Shown here piece after piece: positions 26,408 through 38,787 of a DNA stretch of 64,000 nt. The position numbers and the translations under genes were made by a program. Every line of letters starts with the position of its first letter. The stretch's first letter is position 1. The stretch is from Frankia umida (GTDB lineage: Bacteria; Actinomycetota; Actinomycetes; Frankiales; Frankiaceae). The notes beneath the pieces were generated by a model that was not told the origin of the DNA, made no database searches, and saw nothing but the letters and a program-made list of their open reading frames with translations. The DNA lies in the NCBI RefSeq assembly GCF_023242945.1, contig NZ_JALKFT010000003.1, forward strand, positions 272,249 through 336,248. Reading direction: 5' to 3'.

Positions 26408-26953
26408 CTACGCCACACCGAAGTAGCGGGCGCCGGGCAGGTCCCAGTCGGAGGAGTAGTAGAACTCCCGCCACGAACGGACGAACTCGTGTCGGCTGAT
26501 CACGCCGTCGCCGTCGGAGTCCAGCCGGTCGAAGATCTCGTAGCCGTTCTTCGGATCGATCTCCCAGACCTTCAGGTAACGGCCGAACTCGTCCTTGCTG
26601 ATGGTGCCGTCGCCATCGCGGTCGAGGGCGTCGAAGATGGTGTGGGCGAGGCCCTCGACCAGGTTGAAGCGGCTGGTGTCCAGGGTCAGCAGGCGTACGG
26701 CCTGAATGAACTCGTCCTTGTTCAGGCGGTCGGTTCCGTCCGAATGGCGCAGGAGTTCGAGCCAGTAGTGCTGGTGGGTGACCCACAGGCTCCGCGCCTC
26801 ACGCGAGTCCTTGTCGAGCTCGAAACCGGACAGGTACCTGTCGAGGAGGCGTTCGTAGTCGCCCCACTCGATGACGCCGTCGTGGTTTGCGTCAACCGCC
26901 TGGAAAAGCTTCTCGAAGCGTACGTCCTGCGGCTTGGTTTCGGTGGTCGCCAT
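26408..26953 (-). CDS. EF-hand calcium-binding protein, calerythrin type
   Basis: A cytosolic Ca2+-binding protein of 181 residues. Three canonical EF-hand loops are readable: DANHDGVIEWGD near residue 20, DRDGDGTISKDE near 110, and DSDGDGVISRHE near 144. A fourth, HSDGTDRLNKDE near 70, is degenerate. Four-hand arrangement and length match bacterial calerythrin-like proteins. No signal peptide, so it should act as an internal Ca2+ buffer or sensor. The start ATG 26953 has AAAGGGG upstream. A tandem repeat abuts its stop. Confidence 0.93.
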   Translation of the reverse strand: MATTETKPQDVRFEKLFQAVDANHDGVIEWGDYERLLDRYLSGFELDKDSREARSLWVTHQHYWLELLRHSDGTDRLNKDEFIQAVRLLTLDTSRFNLVEGLAHTIFDALDRDGDGTISKDEFGRYLKVWEIDPKNGYEIFDRLDSDGDGVISRHEFVRSWREFYYSSDWDLPGARYFGVA

Positions 26954-27154
26954 AACAAACCCCTTTCGCGTGGAAAACGGGTGGCGCGAAGCCGTGGATC
27001 ACATCTTGTGGATACTCGTCCGGCCGGCTCCGTAAGGGCAGTCTAGTCACGTCGATGAGTGCTGCAAGTCGACAGTGGCGGCTATCCTGGTACCCGTCGA
27101 GTATTCGGTGTCAAACATTCGTGACGGGTGAGAACGAGCCGTGGTGGCGTGGTT

Positions 27155-28756
27155 CTACCGGCGGGCGCCGAGACGTACCTGGCGGTGCAGGTGGTACAGC
27201 CAGGGCGGAATGGTCGCCCAGTAGACGATGATGTTGCCGATCATCACGCCTCGGGCGCCGCCGAGGAGCAGGCCGGTCAACGGGCAGGCGAGCAGGAACG
27301 GGACGAACGCCAGGTTGATCCAGAAGGTCAGCCTGGTCCGGCCGAACGCGTACAGCACCGCCGCCGGGCCGACCGCGAGGCACGGGCCGGCCTGGGCGAT
27401 GACGGCCAGCAGCAGCAGCTGGTGGGTCTCGGCCCAGGTGTCGCCGAGCAGGGCGGCGCCGAAGTCGTCCGGCAGGACGACGAACGCGAGCCCCCACAGC
27501 GTGCTCGAGACGACCACCAGCCCGCTGACCAGGTAGGCGCCGCGCAGCACGGTCTGGGCCGGCAGGTGCCTGCGCCGGGAGAACTCCGGGATCGAGAAAC
27601 TCATCAGCGCGACGGCGAGATTCGTGGTGGGCGCGAGCAGCGTCTGCAGGCCACGTAGCGCACCGACCAGCGAGGTGGAGCCGACCGCGCCGATGACCAG
27701 GGTGGAGGTCTGCGCTGCGCCCTGGAGGGAGAGGAACTCGGCGGTCATGAACCCGGTGGTCTCGCGGTGGCCGGTGAACCAGGCCCACGCTCGCCGGGGC
27801 TGCGGCCATGCCTGGTGCTGCAACACGCCGACCTGCGCCGCGACCGCCGCGGCCACCCCCCAGACCAGCACCATCGTCGCCGACCCGCCGACACCGCCCG
27901 GTGCGACCGTCGCCAGCAGCCACAGCCCAGCACCGAGCACCGCCGCCCACACCAGGTCGTTCGCCACGGCGAGCAGGGGCCGCCCCTGGGCGAACGACGC
28001 GTAACGCCAGGCGTCCTGCACCAGCAGCGCCGGCATGATCACGCCCATCGCGGCCAGGTTCGTGCCGACCGTACCGCCCATCCCGACGCCGACCAGCATC
28101 AGCAGCACCCCGACGGCGGCCCCGAGCATGAGCGCCGTGCCGGCCGCCTGGCGCACCGCCGAGCGGAACGCGCCGAGTGGGACGTCCGCGTAGCTGATGC
28201 CCAGCGGCGCGGTCGCCGCCGCCCGGGAGAGCCCCACGACCATGGCGAAAATCGTGTAGGCGATGGCGAACGCGCCGAACTCGGTCGGGTCCACCCGGCG
28301 GGCGATAACGAAGTTGATCGCCGCGTTGGTCCCGCTGGACACGACCTGGTCGAACACCGTCCACAGCGCGTTGACCCGGCTTCCCCCACGGCCGCGGCGC
28401 GCCCGCGCCTCGACTGACGGCCGATCGGCACCGTCTGGATCGGCCGTCCGGGCGGACGAGGATGCGGGCGGGGCCGATGTGTTCACCGCCTGGTCGGGTT
28501 CCGTCACGGGGGGCGGGTCGACGATCTCCAACGCGTCCGCCGGGATGGTGGGACGCCGAGCGGTCGCGGCGACGCGGGTGGTCCGGCGATCCCGGGGGAT
28601 GATCAGCAGCGGCAGCGTGACCGCGTCCCGTAGGACGTGGTCCTGTTCGGGCCGCGTGTCGTCATCCACGTGAGATACCTCGAGCCGGTGTCGGATCCTT
28701 CCGGCGGATGACATGGCCGTGCGCAACTCCGCGCGGCGCTGCCCGGTTCCGCCCAT
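27155..28756 (-). CDS. Polysaccharide/lipid-linked flippase-like membrane protein
   Basis: A 533-residue MOP-superfamily protein resembling Wzx-type flippases. The first 130 residues are hydrophilic and Arg/Pro rich; then about twelve transmembrane helices begin at NALWTVFDQVVSSGTNAAIN, with RRVDPTEFGAFAIAYTIF as the typical first loop. C-terminal helices end with RQVRLGARR. No glycosyltransferases are adjacent, so the cargo is unknown. The real start may be later than 28756, since the long N-terminus is not conserved in such proteins. Confidence 0.75.
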   Translation of the reverse strand: MGGTGQRRAELRTAMSSAGRIRHRLEVSHVDDDTRPEQDHVLRDAVTLPLLIIPRDRRTTRVAATARRPTIPADALEIVDPPPVTEPDQAVNTSAPPASSSARTADPDGADRPSVEARARRGRGGSRVNALWTVFDQVVSSGTNAAINFVIARRVDPTEFGAFAIAYTIFAMVVGLSRAAATAPLGISYADVPLGAFRSAVRQAAGTALMLGAAVGVLLMLVGVGMGGTVGTNLAAMGVIMPALLVQDAWRYASFAQGRPLLAVANDLVWAAVLGAGLWLLATVAPGGVGGSATMVLVWGVAAAVAAQVGVLQHQAWPQPRRAWAWFTGHRETTGFMTAEFLSLQGAAQTSTLVIGAVGSTSLVGALRGLQTLLAPTTNLAVALMSFSIPEFSRRRHLPAQTVLRGAYLVSGLVVVSSTLWGLAFVVLPDDFGAALLGDTWAETHQLLLLAVIAQAGPCLAVGPAAVLYAFGRTRLTFWINLAFVPFLLACPLTGLLLGGARGVMIGNIIVYWATIPPWLYHLHRQVRLGARR

Positions 28757-28819
28757 GCCACCTATAACTCTACCGTCACGTAAGTGTTATCTTCCGGAGG
28801 CTCGTGGGCGTGTCGTCAC

Positions 28820-29872
28820 TTAACGAAGCGCTGTGACTATCGTACGTGTGTTGTGTTCTTCCATGTGAAGGTAGGTGTCACCGTCCGAACCGGCCGGTCC
28901 GAGTGAGTCACCGTAGAGCGAGTCCTCGCCGGCCTCGACGCGCACCCCCGCCTCGTCCGCGATGGTCTGCGCGGTGCGCCGCGGCAGCGACGACTCGGAG
29001 AAGACCGCCTTCGTCCCCGTCTGCCGGATCCGTTCGACGAGCTTCCTGATGTTGCTGCCGGACAGCTCCGCGGACGTGTCGAAGCTCGGAATGATCGACC
29101 CGACGAAGGTCAGCCCGTAGCGCTCGACGTAGTAGCCGAACGCATCGTGATTGGTGACCAGCTTGCGGTTGGCCACGGGGATCGTGGCGATCTGACGGCG
29201 GATGTCCGCGTCCAGCGCGTCGAGCTGGGCATCGTAGGCCACCCGGTTCGCGTGGAACCGCGCCGCCGCGGACGGCTCCGCCTGGGCGAGTCCCCGTTCG
29301 ATGTCCGCCACCATGATCTTGACGTTGAGCGGGTTGTGCCAGATGTGCGGATCACCGGCCTTCTCCTCGTCGCCCTGACCGGCCCGAATCCGCACTCCGT
29401 CGCTCGCGTTGACCCGCACCCCGTCGAAACCGGAGGCGTCGATCGTGTCCTCGAGCCAGCTCTCCAGCCCCACGCCGTTCTGGACGAGCACCTTCGCGTC
29501 CCCGATCGCCGCGAGATCGGCCGGGGCCGGCTCGTAGTCGTGCGGATCGACGCCTGGCCGCACGATCTGGGTCACCGTGACGCGGTCGCCGCCGACCACC
29601 CGGGTGAAGTCCGCCACCTGGCTGGTCGTCGCCACCACCGGCAGCCGCCCGTCCTTCCCCTCGGACGACCCCCCGGCGCCGCCCGACCCGCAGCCGACCA
29701 GGGCCAGGCCGGCGACCAGCGGGGTCAGCGCCACCAGTCGTATGCCCGCCCGCGGCGTCCGCCGTCGATCGCGGCGCCGGCCCCGGTCCCGGCTGCGGTC
29801 GTCGACGCCGCCGTGGTCGTGGTGGGCGCCATGCGGGCGGCGGGTGATCGCGGGGAGTGGGGAGTCGGGCAC
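28820..29872 (-). CDS. znuA: Zinc/manganese ABC transporter binding lipoprotein
   Basis: A cluster A-I metal-binding protein of 350 residues. Lipobox LALVGCGS follows a hydrophobic segment. Metal ligands are placed as usual: VDPHDYEP, DPHIWHNP and NHDAFGYYVERYGL, with a final Asp/Glu near GEDSLYG. GTG 29872 with GAGGA upstream is the likely start; the longer frame begins at 29923, right against the Zur box. The N-terminal region before the signal helix is odd, with HGAHHDHGG. No permease or ATPase gene is adjacent, so it must serve a transporter encoded elsewhere. Confidence 0.9.
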   Translation of the reverse strand: MPDSPLPAITRRPHGAHHDHGGVDDRSRDRGRRRDRRRTPRAGIRLVALTPLVAGLALVGCGSGGAGGSSEGKDGRLPVVATTSQVADFTRVVGGDRVTVTQIVRPGVDPHDYEPAPADLAAIGDAKVLVQNGVGLESWLEDTIDASGFDGVRVNASDGVRIRAGQGDEEKAGDPHIWHNPLNVKIMVADIERGLAQAEPSAAARFHANRVAYDAQLDALDADIRRQIATIPVANRKLVTNHDAFGYYVERYGLTFVGSIIPSFDTSAELSGSNIRKLVERIRQTGTKAVFSESSLPRRTAQTIADEAGVRVEAGEDSLYGDSLGPAGSDGDTYLHMEEHNTRTIVTALR

Positions 29873-29923
29873 GTCATCCTCATCAGCGCAGGTGGGACCG
29901 ACACGGGTCGGATCGGGCAGCAC

Positions 29924-29944
29924 TAATGAAAACGATTTTCGATA
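29924..29944 (-). promoter_or_regulatory. Zur box of znuA
   Basis: TAATGAAAACGATTTTCGATA, with the palindrome GAAAA-CGA-TTTTC at 29928-29940. It matches actinobacterial Zur sites and is placed just upstream of znuA, so zinc-loaded Zur should repress the gene. Confidence 0.8.
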
Positions 29945-29950
29945 TGGTTG

Positions 29951-31099
29951 TCAACAGGACGGCTGCTGTTGGGTGATGCAGTGCACTCCGCCGCCGTTCG
30001 CGAAGATCACCCGGGCGTCCACCGGTTCGACCCGGCGGGACGGGTAGAGCCGGCCGAGCAGGTCGAGCGCGTCGGCATCCCGTGGGTCCTCGAAGGTCCC
30101 GGCCACCACGACCCCGTTCGCGACGTAGTAGTTCAGATACGAGTAGCCGGCCGGCTCCCCGTCGACCTCCAGCACGCGTGGCGCCGTGATCTCGACGACG
30201 TCGAACGGCCGGCCGGCCGCGTCCCGACTGGCGCGCAGCAGCGCGGCGAGTTCCCGGCTGGTCTCATGGTCGGGATGGGCCGGGTCCGGCTGATGATGCA
30301 CAGCGACGAGCCCCGGTCGCACGAACGCCGCCACCACGTCGACATGCCCGCGGGTACCGAACCGGTCGTAGTCACGGGCCAGCCCCCGCGGCAGCCAGAT
30401 CGCGTGGCTCGTACCGAGCTGCGCGTGCACTTCCGCCTCGACGCGGGCCCGGTCCCAGCCGGGATTGCGCCGAGGGTCGCGTTGCACCGTCTCGGTGAGC
30501 AGCACCGTACCCGCCCCGTCCACGGCGATGCCGCCGCCCTCGTTCGTCAGCGCGCAGGACCGCACCGCCGCACCGGCGAGCTCGGCGATCGAGCCCGCCA
30601 ACTGACGGTCCGCGTCCCATGAGGCCCATTCCTGCGCCCCCCAGCCGTTGAACGTCCAGTCGACCGCACCGAGCGTGCCCTCCCCGCCGCAGCGACGCCC
30701 GTTCCCGCCGGGCGGCTGTGGAAGGTCGACGGTGAAGGTGGGACCGGTGTCGCGGACCCAGGCATCGTCGAGAGGACGTTCGACCACCGTCACCGGTCCC
30801 GGCGCGAGGCCGCGCGCGGCGGCGGCGTCGGCCCCGGGCCGGGCGATCAGGATGACCGGCTCGTACCGGCTGATCGTCCTCGCCACCGTCGCCCAGACCG
30901 CCCGGGCCTGGGTGAGACCGGGGGAGTCCACCGGGCCGAACGTGGCGTTCGGCGGCGGGAAGGCCATCCAGGTTCGCCGATGCGGCTCCCACTCCGCCGG
31001 CATCCGACGCCGGACCAGTCCACCGCCCGCCCCACCGGCCGCCGCCGTCGAGTGGCCAGCTGGCCCGGCCTCATCCGTGTCCTCAGAGGAAGCGATCAC
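29951..31099 (-). CDS. aguA: Agmatine deiminase
   Basis: Converts agmatine to N-carbamoylputrescine and ammonia. The guanidino-modifying fold is clear: PAEWEPHRRTWMAFPP at the N-terminus, DDAWVRDTGPTF, TNEGGGIAVDG, GTRGHVDVVAAF with the catalytic His, and the nucleophilic Cys in ANGGGVHCITQQQP at the C-terminus. The start is uncertain: GTG 31099 gives 382 residues, ATG 31003 gives 350 and begins at the conserved domain. It is divergent from the amidase that uses its product. The gene starts 28 bases away from the Zur region at its 3' end. Confidence 0.92.
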   Translation of the reverse strand: MIASSEDTDEAGPAGHSTAAAGGAGGGLVRRRMPAEWEPHRRTWMAFPPPNATFGPVDSPGLTQARAVWATVARTISRYEPVILIARPGADAAAARGLAPGPVTVVERPLDDAWVRDTGPTFTVDLPQPPGGNGRRCGGEGTLGAVDWTFNGWGAQEWASWDADRQLAGSIAELAGAAVRSCALTNEGGGIAVDGAGTVLLTETVQRDPRRNPGWDRARVEAEVHAQLGTSHAIWLPRGLARDYDRFGTRGHVDVVAAFVRPGLVAVHHQPDPAHPDHETSRELAALLRASRDAAGRPFDVVEITAPRVLEVDGEPAGYSYLNYYVANGVVVAGTFEDPRDADALDLLGRLYPSRRVEPVDARVIFANGGGVHCITQQQPSC

Positions 31100-31220
31100 A
31101 CTCCGTATTCTGACGCCCGCCGGTAGTCCGGACCGCTCCCGCCCCGCCCGCCCCGCCCCGCCTCGCCCACCTCGGCCCGCGTGGTCTCTGGTCGGCTGCC
31201 TGACGTGAGACGATGCGCCG

Positions 31221-32243
31221 ATGCTGACGATCACCAGCATCGGCGTGCCGGACTCACCCGCCCGAACCAGCGCCCCGGTGCGGGAGCCGCTACGGATCGG
31301 GGCTGTGCAGCACCGCTGGCATCCGGACCCGGTCGAGCACGTCGCGGCGCTGCGGGCCGGCGCCGTCACCGCCGCCAACCTCGGTGCCAGGCTGGTCTGC
31401 TTCCAGGAACTGACACTGTCCCGCTACTTCGCCGATACGCCACCATCCGAGCGCGGTGCGCCGGGTGGCGGGCCTGAGCACGGGGACGGCGGCGGTCGGC
31501 CGGTGGCCCTGGCGGAACGGATCGAGGACGGCCCGACGCGCGTCCTGGCCACCCAGCTCGCCACGGAACTGGGCATCACCGTGCACATGTCGCTCTATGA
31601 GCGGGCCGATGTCGATGTCGATGCCGGCTTGGACGGCGATGGCGACGGGCTCGGGTTCAACACCGCGATCGTCGTCGGCCCGGACGGCACACTGCTCGCC
31701 CGCACCCGCAAGCTGCACATCCCCGTCACCGCCGGCTATCACGAGGATCGTTACTTCCGTCCCGGCCCGGCGGCCGGCGCCGACAGCTTCCCCGTACTCG
31801 CCGTGGACGATGCCCGTCTCGGCTTCCCCACCTGCTGGGACCAGTGGTTCCCCGAACTCGCCCGCGCCTACGGCCTGGCCGGCGCGGACGTCCTCGTCTA
31901 CCCGACGGCGATCGGTTCCGAGCCGGATCATCCCGCGTTCGACACCGAACCGCTGTGGCGCACGGTCATCGTGGGCAACGGCATCGCCAACGGGACGTTC
32001 ATGGTCGCCGTCAACCGGATCGGCTGTGAAGGCAGCCTGACGTTCTACGGTAGTTCGTTCATCAGCGACCCCTATGGCCGCGTTCTCGTGCGCGCGCCCA
32101 GGGACAGCCCGGCCGTCCTGGTCGCCGACCTCGACCTCGACCAGCGCCGCGACTGGCTCACGCTCTTCCCCTTCTTCACCACCCGCCGCCCCGACACCTA
32201 CACCCCCCTGACCGTCCCCCGCTCTGACCGATCCCCGTCCTGA
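31221..32243 (+). CDS. aguB: N-carbamoylputrescine amidase (nitrilase family)
   Basis: Hydrolyses N-carbamoylputrescine to putrescine, CO2 and ammonia. The catalytic triad of the nitrilase family is seen as Glu in LVCFQELTLSRYF, Lys in RTRKLHIP and Cys in FPTCWDQWFPE, the last being typical of AguB. GYHEDRYFRPG is another marker. An acidic, repetitive insertion (ERADVDVDAGLDGDGDG) is unusual. Length 340 is slightly above the usual 290-300. With the divergent agmatine deiminase it completes the arginine-decarboxylase route to putrescine. Confidence 0.93.
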   Translation: MLTITSIGVPDSPARTSAPVREPLRIGAVQHRWHPDPVEHVAALRAGAVTAANLGARLVCFQELTLSRYFADTPPSERGAPGGGPEHGDGGGRPVALAERIEDGPTRVLATQLATELGITVHMSLYERADVDVDAGLDGDGDGLGFNTAIVVGPDGTLLARTRKLHIPVTAGYHEDRYFRPGPAAGADSFPVLAVDDARLGFPTCWDQWFPELARAYGLAGADVLVYPTAIGSEPDHPAFDTEPLWRTVIVGNGIANGTFMVAVNRIGCEGSLTFYGSSFISDPYGRVLVRAPRDSPAVLVADLDLDQRRDWLTLFPFFTTRRPDTYTPLTVPRSDRSPS

Positions 32244-32312
32244 CCCGGCAACCACCTGTGTCCGCAGGTACTGGACGGTCAACAGGTACGGGACGGGAAG
32301 CGGGAAACGAGA

Positions 32313-33170
32313 TCAGGTGCCGTCCGGGCCGTGGGCGAGGGCGGCGAGTGCCCTGGCGTAGCGCGTGGCGCAGTACGGCGTCGGATGGATGAAGTCGATG
32401 ACGCAGGGGCGGCCGTCCAGCGTGGTGTTGAATCCCAGCGACGGATGGATCGCCCGTGCGGCCTGTTCGGAATAGCGCACCGAACGGCCGCCGAAAGCGC
32501 CCGCCAGCTGTCTGTACATCTCGTTCAGTCGGCCGCTGCCGAGCATCGCTCCGGGCTGTGCCGATGCGGGTGAGGAAACGTCGACCTGCCGGTCGGCATT
32601 GTTCACCAGCGAGGGCAGGGCCGCCGCCAGAACCACTCTGGTCACCCCATGGCCGAGATACCAGCGGATCTGGCTGGTGAGTTCGGTGCGGTAGTCGACG
32701 ATCAGCGAGGTCCCGAGCAGCTGGCGCGGGTTGTTGCCGTTCCAGTTCAGCACCACCGTGCGGGGCCTTCCGGCTGACCTGAGATCACTCGCGAGCAACG
32801 GCGAGGACGTCCCGTCGAACACCTCGGGTGAAAGCCCGGGATACCCGATCAGCCGCACGGTACCGGCCATCCCGCTGGACCGGGCCCTGACTCCATCGGT
32901 GACGCTGATGCCCGCGGGGGCACCGGCTGCCCCGCCACCCGCGGCCCCGCCACCCGCGGCGCGGGCCGCGAGTGCCACGACCGAATCACCGACGACCAGC
33001 GCCGGCGCGGAGGTACCTGTGCCGTCACCGCCGGTGTGTCGGCTCACGAGCACCGCGGTGACCAGCAGGACGATCACGATCAGGACCGTGACCACCAGGG
33101 TCGTCCACGAGCCGCCGCTCACGGACGCGCGGTGCCCGCGAGAGGCGCTGCGCGACGGGAGCGGATACAC
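32313..33170 (-). CDS. Membrane-anchored SGNH-like hydrolase
   Basis: A 285-residue protein with one N-terminal signal anchor (TLVVTVLIVIVLLVTAVLV) and an extracellular domain. SGNH blocks are ALVVGDSVVAL (block I Ser), VVLNWNGNN (block III Asn) and CVIDFIHPTPYC near the C-terminus (Asp-x-x-His). This pattern fits GDSL/SGNH esterases that deacylate surface polymers. A Gly/Ala-rich loop (AAGGGAAGGGAAGAPAG) interrupts the first part. Two Cys flank the DFIH motif and may form a disulfide. Confidence 0.75.
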   Translation of the reverse strand: MYPLPSRSASRGHRASVSGGSWTTLVVTVLIVIVLLVTAVLVSRHTGGDGTGTSAPALVVGDSVVALAARAAGGGAAGGGAAGAPAGISVTDGVRARSSGMAGTVRLIGYPGLSPEVFDGTSSPLLASDLRSAGRPRTVVLNWNGNNPRQLLGTSLIVDYRTELTSQIRWYLGHGVTRVVLAAALPSLVNNADRQVDVSSPASAQPGAMLGSGRLNEMYRQLAGAFGGRSVRYSEQAARAIHPSLGFNTTLDGRPCVIDFIHPTPYCATRYARALAALAHGPDGT

Positions 33171-33243
33171 AGCATGCGGAATACCCGCTACCTCACGTGA
33201 TCATCCGGTTCGTCTGCGGCGATGGCGGAATCGCGGGGTGAGG

Positions 33244-37077
<3,834 letters not shown>

Positions 37078-37093
37078 GCGACACCTCCCTGTC

Positions 37094-37166
37094 GTGGGAG
37101 GCGCCCTTCCGAGTGCTACGGGCCGAGCGTGGCGGACCTGGGCCCGTTGCAGCGCCTCTCGACCTG
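37094..37166 (-). promoter_or_regulatory. SAH riboswitch of metH
   Basis: Minus-strand order: GAGAGGCGCTGCAACGGG, CCAGG, GCTCGG, and AAGGGCGCCTCCC, as in the S-adenosylhomocysteine aptamer; the first and last elements pair (GAGGCGC with GCGCCTC). It ends about 10 bases before the metH ribosome-binding site. SAH riboswitches turn genes on when SAH accumulates, which fits recycling of homocysteine to methionine. Confidence 0.88.
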
Positions 37167-37313
37167 AGGGTAACGATACCCCGCCCAGTTGATCATCCTG
37201 GCCCACCTCATGCCCCCGCGTCCCGCATCGCGACCGGTTCCGCGGAACCGCCGTGGACGCGACGGACAGTGGACGGACGGACCTGACGGTTGACCAGCCA
37301 GCGGTGGTGGACT

Positions 37314-37366
37314 GGTCCGTGCTGGCCAGGTTGGTCCGTGCTGGCCAGGTTGGTCCGTGCTGGCCA
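37314..37366. repeat. Tandem 19-bp repeat, about 2.8 copies
   Basis: GGTCCGTGCTGGCCAGGTT runs from 37314 to 37332 and 37333 to 37351, with a partial third copy to 37366. It lies between the phosphatase gene end and the metH leader. Confidence 0.9.
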
Positions 37367-37371
37367 TTTGG

Positions 37372-38097
37372 TCAGCGCTGGTGGTCGGCGCGGGCGCTGG
37401 ACAGGTGGGTGACGGTGTTGAACTCGGCGAGGGTGAGCCGTCCGTCATGGCGGGTGAAACGGGTGATGCCCGCGTTGCGAATGCCGCCGGCGGCGCTGAT
37501 GCGGTCGAGGTCGTCGAAGGAGAGACCCTCGATGATCTGGCGCAGCACGACGACCACCGCGTCGTGGGCGACGATCAGGACACGCCTGCGGGGATGGTCG
37601 GCGTGCAGATCCGCGAGCAGGGAACTCAGCCGGGCCGCGACATCGGGGAAGTTCTCCCCGCCGCCGGGCGGCCGGTACAACCAGGTGCCCTCGGCGCGCC
37701 ACTGGGCGGCCTGCGCCGGGAACCTCGCCTCGATCGCGAGCCCGGTGGTCATCTCCCAGTCGCCGAGCAGCCGATCGACCAGGCGGTCGTCGAACCTCGG
37801 CGTGGGCAGCAGTACCCCGTCACGCTCCGCGGCGTCGGCGGCGATCTCGTATGTGCGCCGCGCTCGCAGGTAAGGCGAACAGAGGACGACATCAGGTGGG
37901 CGGATGGCGGGAGGCTCCGCGGCGAACGCACGGCCGAGGGCCGAGGCCTGGGCCCGCCCGAGCGCGGTGAGCGGCACGTCGGCGTCCCGGCTGGTGATGC
38001 CCGTCTCCAACCGGCCGGCCGCCTGGGCCGCCGGGAAGACGACGTTGGACAGGCTCTGCCCGTGACGCACCGCTGTCAGCTCCGCGATCAGGACCAT
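37372..38097 (-). CDS. Histidine phosphatase family protein
   Basis: A 241-residue phosphoglycerate-mutase-like phosphatase. The phospho-accepting RHG is seen in LTAVRHGQSLSN at residue 10; other sites are CSPYLRARRTYEI (Arg), the acid/base Glu in DRLLGDWE, and VLIVAHDAVVVVL with the second catalytic His. ATG 38097 directly precedes the phosphatase fold; the frame continues upstream through a tandem repeat and is not credible there. Substrate is unknown; possibilities include sugar phosphates and alpha-ribazole phosphate. Confidence 0.88.
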   Translation of the reverse strand: MVLIAELTAVRHGQSLSNVVFPAAQAAGRLETGITSRDADVPLTALGRAQASALGRAFAAEPPAIRPPDVVLCSPYLRARRTYEIAADAAERDGVLLPTPRFDDRLVDRLLGDWEMTTGLAIEARFPAQAAQWRAEGTWLYRPPGGGENFPDVAARLSSLLADLHADHPRRRVLIVAHDAVVVVLRQIIEGLSFDDLDRISAAGGIRNAGITRFTRHDGRLTLAEFNTVTHLSSARADHQR

Positions 38098-38107
38098 CAC
38101 CCCACTG

Positions 38108-38150
38108 TGTCCCGATCCCGCGAGATGTCCCGATCCCGCGAGATGTCCCG
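38108..38150. repeat. Tandem 18-bp repeat, about 2.4 copies
   Basis: TGTCCCGATCCCGCGAGA at 38108-38125 and 38126-38143, followed by a partial copy. It lies just upstream of the histidine phosphatase start. Confidence 0.9.
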
Positions 38151-38432
38151 GTTTTCCTGAGAGGAGGATGCCACGGATGGCGACGTAGCGCTGCCAAATC
38201 GCGACACAGTGAGACCGATCGGGCGGAGGTCGCTCTCGTTCGCCGTGGTGTGGCCTGGTGGCGGGTGTCGGGTGGTTGGCCACGGCGAGCGTTGGGCAAG
38301 ATTCCCTCGAGGTCATCGGCTCCGCGCGTGCCGGCATCGTGTAGCATGACCTCCAGATCCTGGCGAGGTGCACCACGAAGCCCCGTTCATGGTCAGTTTT
38401 ACGGTCAACATGTGAATAGTGCGATCATGCTT

Positions 38433-38507
38433 GGTCCCGTGGTGAAGTCTGGAGTTCACGCCGCCCTGTCAAGGCGGAGGTCGCGGGTTCGAATCCCGTC
38501 GGGACCG
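38433..38507 (+). tRNA. tRNA-Asp (GTC)
   Basis: The acceptor arm GGTCCCG (38433-38439) pairs with CGGGACC (38500-38506). The anticodon loop CTGTCAA gives anticodon GTC, and the T arm reads GCGGGTTCGAATCCCGT. CCA is not encoded. Confidence 0.95.
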
Positions 38508-38559
38508 CGTTCGTATGGTCGGAGCAGGTAGTCCGACCGCACGGCACACGGTACGTTTG

Positions 38560-38636
38560 GGGCAGGTAGCTCAGTCGGTACGAGCGTCCGCCTGAAAAGT
38601 GGAAGGTCGGCGGTTCGACCCCGCCCCTGCCCACCA
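38560..38636 (+). tRNA. tRNA-Phe (GAA)
   Basis: The acceptor arm GGGCAGG (38560-38566) pairs with CCTGCCC (38626-38632), followed by discriminator A and an encoded CCA (38634-38636). The D stem is GCTC/GAGC, the anticodon loop CTGAAAA gives GAA, and the T arm is GGCGG/CCGCC. It lies about 50 bases after tRNA-Asp and is probably co-transcribed. Confidence 0.95.
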
Positions 38637-38653
38637 CATAAGCAAGCAGGACA

Positions 38654-38684
38654 GAAGCCACCGGCGGAGCCGGTGGCTTCTTTG
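38654..38684 (+). terminator. Intrinsic terminator of the tRNA unit
   Basis: GAAGCCACCGGC (38654-38665), loop GGA, GCCGGTGGCTTC (38669-38680): a perfect 12-bp stem followed by TTT. Confidence 0.9.
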
Positions 38685-38787
38685 GTCTCAGTCTTGGTCT
38701 CAGTTGTCCTTGGCTACCCCGTCGGGGCTAGGCGCCGGTCGCCCATCGTCCGCGGCCGACGTCTGCCAGAGCAGGCCGCCGGTCATG

